From CAZKUR01 sp964556005 (GTDB taxonomy: Bacteria > Bacteroidota > Ignavibacteria > Ignavibacteriales > Ignavibacteriaceae), in the NCBI GenBank assembly GCA_964556005.1, contig CAZKUR010000021.1:1-56896 (forward strand): DNA of 56,896 nucleotides. Reading direction: 5' to 3'. The notes beneath the pieces were generated by a model. That model was not told the DNA's origin. It saw only the letters and a program-made list of their open reading frames with translations, and did no database searches. This document shows, in pieces, positions 8,942 to 17,474 of the stretch; within the stretch, counting starts at the first letter, position 1; the number at the start of each line of letters is the position of its first letter. The position numbers were made by a program, and so were the translations under genes.

Positions 8942-10976
8942 TTTTGTCCTCCTTTTTATGCTGATCATACCAATTAAAAATTGTGTTCCACCATAAACGG
9001 GCGTCCTGAGGTTTAACTACAAAATGATATTCATCCGGGAAATATAAAAGCTTGCTTTCAACTCCCAACCTTTGTAATGCTGTAAACAATTCAAATGCCT
9101 GGCCTTCGGGCACTCTGTAATCATGTGCGCCTTCAACGATAAGCATCGGTGTTTTTGCATTTTGAATATAATTTAACGGATTCCATTTATCATAAAGCTT
9201 GCGGTTATGGTAAGGTGTTCCGCCGAATTCCCATTCCGGGAACCAGAGTTCTTCGGTTGTACCGTACATGCTTATGGTATTAAAAACTCCGTCGTGTGAA
9301 ACGACTGCATTAAATCTATCTGTATGACCTTCGAGCCAGTTTACCATATAACCGCCGTAAGATGCGCCGGCTGCAAAAGTATTTTTTGGATCGATGTATT
9401 TGAAATTCTTTAAAGCATAATCACATACTTTCATTAAATCTTCGTATGCCTTACCTCCCCAGTCTTTTGAGATTTCATTTGTAAATGCCTGCCCGTAGCC
9501 TGTACTTCCGTGAGGATTTGGTGCAACAACTACATAACCTCTTGAAGAGAATAATTCGGTGTTCCAGCGGTAATGGAAATCATCTTCCCAATGTCCCTGC
9601 GGTCCGCCGTGAATTAAAAAGATCATCGGGTATTTTTTAGCTGGATTAAAGAACGGAGGCTTGACAAGAATAGATTCAATCTTTTTTCCGCCGGCACCTT
9701 CGCACCAGAATGTTTCCAAAGGATTCATTTCAATTTTTGAAAGAAGCTCGGCATTCATGTGTGTTATCTGCCTTATGTTCTTTCCGTTATTATCCATTGC
9801 AAAAATTTCATAAGGTTGTGTGGACTTCTGCTGCTTGAAATAAATTGTTTTACCGTCCTGTGAAATTGATAAATCTTCATTGCTATGATTTTTTAAAATT
9901 AAATCAACTTTGCCGGATTGAATACTAAGCTTATAAATAGAATTAAAGATTTCATTGTTTGCGGTGAAGTAGATGTCTTTGGAATCGGGAGACCAGATAT
10001 ATTCACCAATAGAACGATCAAAGTTTTTTGTCATATTCTTAAGCTTGCCGTTTGAACGATCATATAAAAATAAATATGATTGGGCGGATTCGTGACCGGG
10101 GACAAGCATTGAAGTTATTGCAATATATTTTCCATCTGGCGAATATTTCGGCTGGTTGTCAACGCCCTTGCTTTCGGATATTTTTTTTGAAGGAGCTTTC
10201 TCACCTTCTTTAACATTTTTAAGTTCAACCGTATAAATTTCATTATTTGTACTCGATGCTACAACCGAATTAGGATTCATCGTATATGCAATTTCATTCC
10301 CATCGGGAGAAAAATTAAAATCGCTGCCGCTTCCAAGATCAAGCGGCGGAACATCATTCTCCATTTCATAATTTAAATCATAATATTTATCCGCTGCGAT
10401 GTCAAACAAAAACAAATGACTTCTTTTATCATCCAGCCACATGTTCCAGCATCTGAACATAAGATGGGTTATAATCCTTGCATTTACTTTACTTTCTTTT
10501 TTCTCCTCATCTTTTTTCTTGTTGCAGTCCTGGTTTGGACATTCGGGATAAACAGAAGAAATAATTAATATTCTTTTGCCGTCGGGCGACCACCTGTAAT
10601 CCGAAACTCCTGTGTAAAGGTTTGTTATTACATGATCATCTGATCCGTCCAAATTACAAACATGAATTTGATCATCGATGAGATAAGAAATCTGTTTCCC
10701 ATCCGGAGTAAACTTCGGCGAGGATTCATTCTTTTCGGAATTCTTAAATGCTCTTAAATTTTTTCCATCGGGATCAATCAAGTAAATATCGCTGTTGCCT
10801 TTATTTGCATCCATATCGTAAGTGGTTACCGAAAATGCAATTAACTTTCCGTCCGGTGAAACGGAAAATGAACCTATTCTTTTCATCGCCCAAAGATCAT
10901 TTACGGTTAGCGCCCTTTTATTTTGAGCAAAAATCATAACAGGAAAAAGCATTAATAGCAGCAAAAATATTTTCAT
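8934..10976 (-). CDS. Secreted S9 family prolyl oligopeptidase (DPP-IV/acylaminoacyl-peptidase type)
   Basis: The ATG at 10976 is preferred over the in-frame GTG at 10982: it follows GAGG at a good distance and starts a compact signal peptide (MKIFLLLLMLFPVMIFAQ). The N-terminal half is a beta-propeller made of repeated TolB/PD40-type SPDGK motifs. The C-terminal alpha/beta-hydrolase domain has the oxyanion region LIHGGPQGH, the nucleophile in GASYGGYM (about residue 537), the acid in EGAHDYRVP (about 620) and the histidine in EYHFV (about 650). It probably degrades peptides in the periplasm or outside. It is the first gene of the unit S9 - DUF1232 - Nudix - recN. Confidence 0.93.
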   Translation of the reverse strand: MKIFLLLLMLFPVMIFAQNKRALTVNDLWAMKRIGSFSVSPDGKLIAFSVTTYDMDANKGNSDIYLIDPDGKNLRAFKNSEKNESSPKFTPDGKQISYLIDDQIHVCNLDGSDDHVITNLYTGVSDYRWSPDGKRILIISSVYPECPNQDCNKKKDEEKKESKVNARIITHLMFRCWNMWLDDKRSHLFLFDIAADKYYDLNYEMENDVPPLDLGSGSDFNFSPDGNEIAYTMNPNSVVASSTNNEIYTVELKNVKEGEKAPSKKISESKGVDNQPKYSPDGKYIAITSMLVPGHESAQSYLFLYDRSNGKLKNMTKNFDRSIGEYIWSPDSKDIYFTANNEIFNSIYKLSIQSGKVDLILKNHSNEDLSISQDGKTIYFKQQKSTQPYEIFAMDNNGKNIRQITHMNAELLSKIEMNPLETFWCEGAGGKKIESILVKPPFFNPAKKYPMIFLIHGGPQGHWEDDFHYRWNTELFSSRGYVVVAPNPHGSTGYGQAFTNEISKDWGGKAYEDLMKVCDYALKNFKYIDPKNTFAAGASYGGYMVNWLEGHTDRFNAVVSHDGVFNTISMYGTTEELWFPEWEFGGTPYHNRKLYDKWNPLNYIQNAKTPMLIVEGAHDYRVPEGQAFELFTALQRLGVESKLLYFPDEYHFVVKPQDARLWWNTIFNWYDQHKKEDKNG

Positions 10977-11411
10977 GATCACCTCAGTGGAGTTTTATAA
11001 ATTTTAAAGTTGTCAATTAAATTAAGGTTACTTCAAACGTAAAATGATAAGTCAAAGACAGTTAATTTTTACGTTTTCGTCATCCGTCTTAGTAATTTTA
11101 AATTCAAATAAAATAGATACTACACCATTTTAATTTCAATAAAAAAAAGCGGTATTTTATTTTTATTTCAAAAATACTGGAACATTGAAATAAAGGCAAT
11201 TTAAAACAGGATAAGTCACACATTTTTAGTTCTTTTTGACACCTTATTGATAACTAATGAAATTAAACTTTTCTAAAAGCTTAACTTTAAATGTGTCGGA
11301 AACATATAGTTAAACAGTCTGCATTGCAATAACGATAACTTAAATATCAATTATATAATCAGTATTTTTAAAGATTAGATGTGTTTGCAAAGGATTAGAA
11401 AAGGAAGATAA
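10977..11411. other. 435-bp divergent promoter region, no gene seen
   Basis: This very AT-rich gap separates the S9 unit (minus) from rlmD (plus) and must hold both promoters. A TTGACA at 11236-11241 is the best -35-like box for rlmD, but no good -10 box stands 16-18 bp downstream. I see no open frame with a plausible ribosome site and no strong hairpin. Confidence 0.5.
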
Positions 11412-12863
11412 TTGAAAAAAGGCGATATAATAGAACTTGAAATTGAAAAATATGCTTTTGAAGGAAAAGGCATTGCCAAAATAAATAAAGAAATAATAAA
11501 ACCCGGAATTAAAAATGAGGAAGAAGCAAAAAATAATTACGTTATTTTTGTAAATGGCTCTTATCCCGGAGATAAAGTAAAAGCATCTTTAAGAAAAATT
11601 AAAAAGAATTATGCCGAGGCAAAAACAGAAGATATTATCTCTCCTTCACAAGACAGAATTAAACCACAATGTAAATTCTTCGGAGTTTGCGGCGGATGCA
11701 AACAGCAGGATCTCGACTATCCTGTACAAGTAAAATATAAACAGCACCAGGTTGAGGAAATTTTTAATCAATTAGGCGGTTTTGAACATTATGAGGTTGA
11801 AGAAATTATTCCTTCGGAAAACAATTTTTTTTACAGGAATAAAATGGAATTCTCTTTTGCAAATAAAAGATGGCTGACAAAAGAAGAAATAAATTCCGTT
11901 GAAAATATTGAACGAGACTTTGCATTGGGATTGCACATACCGAGAATTTACAATAAAGTTCTCGATATCGATGAGTGTTTCCTCCAATCCGAAACAAGTA
12001 ATGATATATTAAATTTCACGAGAGATTTTTTCAAACAAAAAGATATAAAGCCTTATTCGACCGAAGATCATCAGGGATATTTAAGAAATTTAGTCATTAA
12101 ACAATCGCAGCATTCGAACGATTTGATGGTTAATATTGTAACTGCATACGAGGAAGATTTATTAATTAAAGACTATACCGAAACTCTGTTGCAAAATATT
12201 CCTCAGATAACAACGGTAATTAACAATATTAATCTAAAGAAAGCTGCAATTGCTTTAGGCGACTATGAAAAGATTTTTTATGGAAGCGGATTTATTTATG
12301 ATAGAATCGGGAAATATAATTTCAGAATAAGTGCTAATTCATTTTTTCAGACAAACACAACCCAGGCTGAAAAATTATACCAAACCGCAGTTGATTTTGC
12401 CGAATTAAGTGGAAATGAAATTGTTTACGACCTTTACTCAGGTGCAGGCACGATTTCAATATTTATTTCAGAAAAAGTTAAAAAAGTATATTGCTTTGAA
12501 AACTCCGAATCTGCTGTTGCGGATGCGGAAGAAAACAAAAAATTAAGTAAAATATCAAACGTTAATTTTTTTACTACTGATCTATACAAGTCTTTTCTTC
12601 CAGTCATTAAAGAAAATAACTTAGAGCAGCCCGATGTTATCATTCTCGATCCGCCGAGAAGCGGAATGCATAAAAATACAGTTGAAGATGTTTTAAATCT
12701 TAACCCAGAGAAAATAGTTTATGTTAGCTGTAATCCGGCTACACAGGTTCGGGATATAAAATTATTAGTTAATGGTGGATATAAAATGGTAAAAATCAGG
12801 CCGGTTGATATGTTTCCACATACCTATCATATTGAAAATGTAGCACTGCTTCAAAAAAATTGA
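11412..12863 (+). CDS. rlmD: 23S rRNA (uracil-5)-methyltransferase, RlmD/RumA type
   Basis: A 483-residue protein that starts with TTG after AAGGAAG. It has an N-terminal TRAM RNA-binding domain, then the iron-sulfur cysteines C87, C93, C96 and C189, and a SAM-dependent methyltransferase domain with YDLYSGAGTISIF (motif I), DPPRSGM at about 413 and the catalytic cysteine C440 in VSCNPAT. The Fe-S cluster set points to the RlmD/RlmC branch and away from tRNA-specific TrmA. The enzyme methylates C5 of a 23S rRNA uridine, U1939 in E. coli; some lineages use one enzyme for two sites, and sequence does not settle this. There is an insert after the first TRAM strands compared with E. coli. Confidence 0.92.
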   Translation: MKKGDIIELEIEKYAFEGKGIAKINKEIIKPGIKNEEEAKNNYVIFVNGSYPGDKVKASLRKIKKNYAEAKTEDIISPSQDRIKPQCKFFGVCGGCKQQDLDYPVQVKYKQHQVEEIFNQLGGFEHYEVEEIIPSENNFFYRNKMEFSFANKRWLTKEEINSVENIERDFALGLHIPRIYNKVLDIDECFLQSETSNDILNFTRDFFKQKDIKPYSTEDHQGYLRNLVIKQSQHSNDLMVNIVTAYEEDLLIKDYTETLLQNIPQITTVINNINLKKAAIALGDYEKIFYGSGFIYDRIGKYNFRISANSFFQTNTTQAEKLYQTAVDFAELSGNEIVYDLYSGAGTISIFISEKVKKVYCFENSESAVADAEENKKLSKISNVNFFTTDLYKSFLPVIKENNLEQPDVIILDPPRSGMHKNTVEDVLNLNPEKIVYVSCNPATQVRDIKLLVNGGYKMVKIRPVDMFPHTYHIENVALLQKN

Positions 12864-12947
12864 TTTATCCGATAAGAACAATCAGAATTTAATATTTTTA
12901 TTTCCAATATAGTTTACAGTAAAATGTAAGTTCATACGCTCAATAAT

Positions 12948-13020
12948 AGAACACTGACAACGCGGAATTCCACGGATTTTAATTAGTGTAAATCAGCGTT
13001 ATCTGTGTTATCTGTGTTCT
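12948..13020. repeat. Imperfect inverted repeat with direct TCTGTGTTAT units
   Basis: This 73-bp element begins AGAACACTGACAACGCGGA and ends with GCGTTATCTGTGTTATCTGTGTTCT; the outer AGAACAC/GTGTTCT arms are complementary and the inner parts match loosely. The right arm holds two direct copies of TTATCTGTG. It sits between the convergent rlmD and methyltransferase genes and has no coding potential. It resembles small dispersed intergenic repeats; no other copy is in this window. Confidence 0.45.
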
Positions 13021-13082
13021 AACAAAATAGAAAATTTATTTCGATACCATTCTCTTGTTACTATTAAAAACTTTGTTAACAA

Positions 13083-13778
13083 CTAAATATCCTTTCGCAT
13101 TATCTTTTTATTATCCACAATCAAAACAAACTCACCTTTCAACTTATCACTTTCGACAATCTTCAAAATCTCATCTGCGGTTCCTCTAAAAAAATTTTCG
13201 TTTTTCATTGTTAACTGAAATGCGAGGACTATTCTTGTACTCTTGCCGAAGAGTTTTACAATATCAGTCAAAAGCGTTTTTAATCTGTACGGAGTATCAA
13301 GAAGGACAATTATCTCTTTTACCCGTTTTAAATCAAGAATCTGTTTTCTCCTGATATCTTTTTTAGGAGAAAGCCAGCCGTAATAATAAAATTTTTCTAT
13401 ATCAAAACCTGATGCAGTCAATGCAGGGAGAATTGAATTAGCGCCTGGTATCGGAACAATATCAATTTTTTGAGAGATGCAAACTTCAACTAAAAGATGT
13501 CCTGGGTCGGAGAATAAAGGAGTTCCGCAGTCTGATATTAAAGCAGCATTTTTACCGGTTGATAATTTCAACACAAGATCATTTACAACTTCACTTTCGT
13601 TGTGTTCATTTAATGAAAAAATCTCCTTATTAATTTTTAGATGGGAAAGCAGACGGCGGGCTTCTTTAAATTCTTCGCAAATAATAAAATCGGCTTCTTT
13701 CAATATACTTAATGCGCGCAGGGTAATATCGTCGTAGTTCCCGATTGGGGTCGAAACAAGGTAAAGCTTTCCTTTCAT
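13083..13778 (-). CDS. RsmI-like SAM-dependent methyltransferase (tetrapyrrole methylase fold)
   Basis: A 231-residue protein with the RsmI start LYLVSTPIGNYDDITLRAL, the EHNE segment, LISDCGTPLFSDPG and the PIPGANSILPALTASG loop that binds SAM in this fold. It differs from canonical RsmI, which 2'-O-methylates C1402 of 16S rRNA: the usual E-D-T-R segment reads EEFKEARRLL, the usual Y-E-S-x-H-R-L reads LDTPYRL, and the C-terminal domain is missing, giving about 55 residues fewer than in E. coli. It may be a divergent RsmI or a lineage-specific paralogue with another substrate. It lies 13 bp downstream of the LolA-like gene in the same direction. Confidence 0.8.
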   Translation of the reverse strand: MKGKLYLVSTPIGNYDDITLRALSILKEADFIICEEFKEARRLLSHLKINKEIFSLNEHNESEVVNDLVLKLSTGKNAALISDCGTPLFSDPGHLLVEVCISQKIDIVPIPGANSILPALTASGFDIEKFYYYGWLSPKKDIRRKQILDLKRVKEIIVLLDTPYRLKTLLTDIVKLFGKSTRIVLAFQLTMKNENFFRGTADEILKIVESDKLKGEFVLIVDNKKIMRKDI

Positions 13779-13791
13779 ATTTCTTTAAATT

Positions 13792-14628
13792 TTATTGTTC
13801 TTCCTGGTATTCGAATTCTCTATCGATCATCCCGGTATTAATTTTTATAGATGAAACTCTGAAATCCAACGACTGCGAACCTACATTCTCTCTTATGCTG
13901 AATGGATATTTTACACCGTCTATATCCCTGTAATCGCTGTAGTATGTTTCCTGGATAAACGTTCCCTGAGGTACGGTGACATATTTAGTTGATTTAATCT
14001 TTAAACCGGTATTTACATTGTAGTACTGAATCCAAACGTGCCCTGAAGGCAGAATCATTTCTACTTTATATGCTTTCACACTATCTACACTTGCAATTCC
14101 GTCGAGTTTCAATCCAATTTTATAATATTTTAAGTCAAGAAGAAGAGCCATTGTCGATTCAAATTTTAAATTTTCAAGCTGCGAGCCGGTGATATTAGTC
14201 ATCTTTTTACCGATCACCATAAAGCCCTTTTCACCATTAAAATAAATTCTCTGTTCTGCCCGGCCTGCTTTTATCACCTGCTTCAATTTATTTGGAACTT
14301 TTTGATAAATTAACATCGTAACTTTTACTCCCTGAACCCTCCCATACATTATTGTAAGCCTGTCCATAACTTTCCTGATATTTTCTTTGCCGCCGATTGA
14401 ATCGATATAAGTGTTGATAACGGAATCCGCAGTAATTCCCTCCGGTGCCGGAGTTACTGAAGTATCTTGCTTAACTGAACTATTTTTAAGCGAATCAACC
14501 TGGGTAGTGTCCTGTGAATGAGTTGTATCGGCAGAAGAAAAAGAATTATAAGCTCTGTTTATTTCTAATGGTTTCGCAAATAGATTTAAACATAAAAATA
14601 AGAAAATAACTAAAAATAACTTTTTCAA
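13792..14628 (-). CDS. Exported LolA-like (outer-membrane lipoprotein-sorting fold) protein
   Basis: A 278-residue protein with a signal peptide (MKKLFLVIFLFLCLNLFA), then a Ser/Thr/Asp-rich spacer of about 45 residues, then a domain starting TADSVINTYIDSIGGKENIRKV. That opening, followed by alternating strands (GVKVTMLIYQKVPNKLKQVI, YFNGEKGFMVIG, YKVEMILPSG, DYRDIDGVKYPFSI), is typical of the LolA/LolB-like proteins common in Bacteroidetes. Proteins of this kind are periplasmic and are thought to bind lipids or lipoproteins; the specific partner is unknown. It heads a two-gene unit with the RsmI-like gene. Confidence 0.75.
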   Translation of the reverse strand: MKKLFLVIFLFLCLNLFAKPLEINRAYNSFSSADTTHSQDTTQVDSLKNSSVKQDTSVTPAPEGITADSVINTYIDSIGGKENIRKVMDRLTIMYGRVQGVKVTMLIYQKVPNKLKQVIKAGRAEQRIYFNGEKGFMVIGKKMTNITGSQLENLKFESTMALLLDLKYYKIGLKLDGIASVDSVKAYKVEMILPSGHVWIQYYNVNTGLKIKSTKYVTVPQGTFIQETYYSDYRDIDGVKYPFSIRENVGSQSLDFRVSSIKINTGMIDREFEYQEEQ

Positions 14629-14811
14629 TTTTTTACCTCTTTTTAAGAGTAAAAGATTTACATCGATTAAAATAGTAATATAAAAATTATTATGCGAAAG
14701 AATGAAGCATTTTATTTTTTCACAATTAAGAGATTAAATTGATTGAGATAGTGCAAATAAAATCTTGGTTTAACATCCCAATTATAAAATATCTTTATGT
14801 AAAAAGAGAAA

Positions 14812-14949
14812 ATGCGGAATATATTTGTGTTTGGAGCCGGCAAAGCTTCAACTGCACTTATCGAAAACTTATTAAATTACGCCTCAAAAGAAAACCGGAA
14901 AATATAAGTCGGCGATTTTTCATTCGAAAACCTAATTGCAAAAATTTAA
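14812..14949 (+). pseudogene. Remnant of a saccharopine dehydrogenase-like gene (N-terminal Rossmann fragment)
   Basis: The ATG at 14812 opens a 31-codon frame reading MRNIFVFGAGKASTALIENL and onward to a TAA at 14905; the same frame then continues as VGDFSFENLIAKI before a second TAA at 14947. The FGAGKASTALIE loop is a Rossmann dinucleotide-binding motif, and the spacing to VGDFSFENL matches the N-terminus of saccharopine dehydrogenase-family proteins of Bacteroidetes-type bacteria, with the internal stop in the middle of beta-strand 2. Nothing homologous follows, so about 90% of the gene has been deleted. A longer open frame in another phase at 14739-14960 has no recognisable content. Confidence 0.6.
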
Positions 14950-15044
14950 CTAATTCATAAAATATTAAAAATATTGTTTGATTTAGTTAACTTTACTTTT
15001 CATTTTTAATTCCTAAAAAAATTATAAGAGGATTAAGCATATAA

Positions 15045-17468
15045 ATGCGAATATTCATATTCACAATTATAGCAGTGGGTCTAAACTTTCAATTTAACGT
15101 AGCTCAGCAATTTTCCATTCAGGGGAATGTAGAAGAAAGGGAAACCGGTATATCGCTAGCTTATACAAACATAAGAGTCGAAGGAACAACTTACGGCACT
15201 TCGGCTAATAAGAACGGCGAATATGAAATGAAGCTTAGCAAAGGAAGCTACACATTAATCGCCTCTTACATCGGTTACATTTCCGATACTATAAATGTGG
15301 AATTAGATAAGAATCTCCGGAATGTAAATTTCACCTTAAAAATATCTTCTGTTAACCTTCCCGAAATTACTGTACGGCCAGGCGAAAACCCGGCCCTCAA
15401 AATAATCAGGAAAGCAATTGAGAAGCGCAAAGAAAGAAGCGAAAAGCTAAACAGCTACAAGTACTTTGCCTACACAAAAGGATTAATAAAATCCCACAGG
15501 GATATAATTGCTGGAAGCCATAGTATAGGGATTACTCCGGGTGGAGACGATACATCAAAATTAAAAATAACGGGAATTTTGGAAAACGAGAGCGAAGGGT
15601 ATTATGAAAAACCCGAATACCATAAAGAGGTTATCCTTGCCAGGAAACAATCTGCAAATTTTCCGCCGACAATAAATATCTTGACCGGCGGAAGATTCAT
15701 CCAAAATTTTTATGATCAAAATATAAACTTTTTAGGTATAGACATGCCGGGGCCTCTCTCGGACGATGCACTAAGTTATTATGATTTCTATATTGTAAAG
15801 ACTCTTCCGATGAACAACATAACAGTGTACCAGATAAGCATGACACCATCTGATCCGGCCTATCCGGGATTTAAAGGAAATATTTTTATTACGGATAAAA
15901 GTTACGATTTAATAAAAGTTGACCTGCAGTTAAACCGGACTGCAAATGTTGGCGGCCTCTTTGATACAGTCGATGTGTTCCAGCAATTTTCCATGTACGA
16001 CGATTCCATTTATATGCCTGTAGACTATAGGCTGATTGCAGGCGTTAATTATTTAAATATTGTGAGATTCGGCTTTGAGTTTTATACGATTATGTATAAT
16101 TATTCCATTAACCCTGAATTGAATAAAAATATTTTCAGCAAAGCAGTTGTAACGGTTTTGCCGGATGCAGATAAAAAGGATTCCCTATACTGGCGCAGAT
16201 CGATTACTATTCCCAATACAAAACAAGAATTAATCGCCTACAAAAGAATCGACAGCCTCGAAAACGTTCCTAAAACTTTTTGGGATCGTTTTTCAATTCT
16301 ATCGAACAAAATTTATTTATCAAAAAATTTCTCCGTAAGTGCACCTCTCGGTATGTACCACTTTAACAGGGTTGAAGGAAGCGCAATCGATTTCGGAATT
16401 TTCTTTAATAATTTAGCTGATAGAAGACTCGGCACTTCAATAAAAACTTCATACGGTTTTTCAGATAAAAAACTTAAAGAAGAATTGAATTTCAGCTACT
16501 TAATGGGAGATTACAGAACTTATAAGCTCACATTCAACGTATTTAATAAATTGGACGTTCTATTCGATAATGTCGGCCCATTTGATGAAATCGTAAATAC
16601 CCTCTGGTCGCTTTCTGCAAAAGACGACTTCCGCAATTATTATTATTCAAAAGGATTTAAATTAAAAATAGAAGGTGAAGTATTTCCCATTCTCAACCTC
16701 AGCTTAGGTTTTATAAACCAAACGGATAACAAAGCTTTGGTAAATACCAACTTTTCATTTTTCTCTAAAAATGCAAAATATGATCCGAATCCACCGATTT
16801 ATGAAAATACCACGAGAGCAATTACAGCCGGAATCAAATTTGATTTTAGGGATTATATTGAAGATGGTTTTTACAGAAGACGGGTTAACCTGAGCAGAAG
16901 CCGCATTTCCATCGAAGGGGAAATTACTCATTCGGATAAAAATTTATTAAAAAGCACAAGCAACTTTACTACTTATAAAAGCTGGATAGAAGGTTCAATT
17001 GCTACTTTTAATTTTTCGGAGTTCGATTTTAAATTATTCGGAATGTATAATACCGATGACCTGCCTTATCAAATGCTTTTTTCAATTCCCGGCAGCGTGG
17101 ATTTTCTATTCAACAGTTTCGGCTTTAAAACTTTAAATACAAATGAGATTATCGGCGATAGGGTAGTCACTTTATATTTACAGCATGACTGGGGAGATAA
17201 CATTTTCAAATGGCTTCATATTCCAATTCTAAAGAGCAGCGAATTGCAGCTAAAAACTTTTATTAACGCAGCATATTCGGATATTTCAAATGGAAGTCTT
17301 TCTATAATTCCAAACAATATGACAATAAAAACTTTTAAACATCCTTTTTATGAAGCCGGGTTTGGAATCTACCATGTTTTATTTCCGCTGGAACTTGATT
17401 TTGCATGGAAGCTAAATTACAGGGGCGAGAATAACTTTAGGTTCGGAATTAGCTCTTTTATATATTAA
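15045..17468 (+). CDS. DUF5686 / carboxypeptidase-regulatory-like outer-membrane protein
   Basis: An 807-residue protein with a signal peptide (MRIFIFTIIAVGLNFQFNVAQQ). Residues about 25-105 form a carboxypeptidase-D regulatory-like domain (IQGNVEERETGISLAYTNI, GTSANKNGEYEMKL, YTLIASYIGY), as found at the N-terminus of SusC-type and related outer-membrane proteins. The DUF5686 region follows (ALKIIRKAIEKRKERSEKLNSYKYFAY) and the rest looks like a large beta-barrel ending in an aromatic (SSFIY). The family is almost confined to the Bacteroidetes/Ignavibacteria group and has no established biochemical role. It ends only 6 bp from the stop of the convergent gene. Confidence 0.85.
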   Translation: MRIFIFTIIAVGLNFQFNVAQQFSIQGNVEERETGISLAYTNIRVEGTTYGTSANKNGEYEMKLSKGSYTLIASYIGYISDTINVELDKNLRNVNFTLKISSVNLPEITVRPGENPALKIIRKAIEKRKERSEKLNSYKYFAYTKGLIKSHRDIIAGSHSIGITPGGDDTSKLKITGILENESEGYYEKPEYHKEVILARKQSANFPPTINILTGGRFIQNFYDQNINFLGIDMPGPLSDDALSYYDFYIVKTLPMNNITVYQISMTPSDPAYPGFKGNIFITDKSYDLIKVDLQLNRTANVGGLFDTVDVFQQFSMYDDSIYMPVDYRLIAGVNYLNIVRFGFEFYTIMYNYSINPELNKNIFSKAVVTVLPDADKKDSLYWRRSITIPNTKQELIAYKRIDSLENVPKTFWDRFSILSNKIYLSKNFSVSAPLGMYHFNRVEGSAIDFGIFFNNLADRRLGTSIKTSYGFSDKKLKEELNFSYLMGDYRTYKLTFNVFNKLDVLFDNVGPFDEIVNTLWSLSAKDDFRNYYYSKGFKLKIEGEVFPILNLSLGFINQTDNKALVNTNFSFFSKNAKYDPNPPIYENTTRAITAGIKFDFRDYIEDGFYRRRVNLSRSRISIEGEITHSDKNLLKSTSNFTTYKSWIEGSIATFNFSEFDFKLFGMYNTDDLPYQMLFSIPGSVDFLFNSFGFKTLNTNEIIGDRVVTLYLQHDWGDNIFKWLHIPILKSSELQLKTFINAAYSDISNGSLSIIPNNMTIKTFKHPFYEAGFGIYHVLFPLELDFAWKLNYRGENNFRFGISSFIY

Positions 17469-17474
17469 GACAAA

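Noticed and set aside
11236..11269. TTGACA as a full promoter of rlmD
   Set aside because: No acceptable -10 box lies 16-18 bp downstream, so only the -35-like hexamer was mentioned.
14739..14960. 73-residue plus-strand open frame
   Set aside because: It overlaps the dehydrogenase remnant in another phase, has no ribosome site and its composition (many K, R, N, C) looks like random AT-rich translation.
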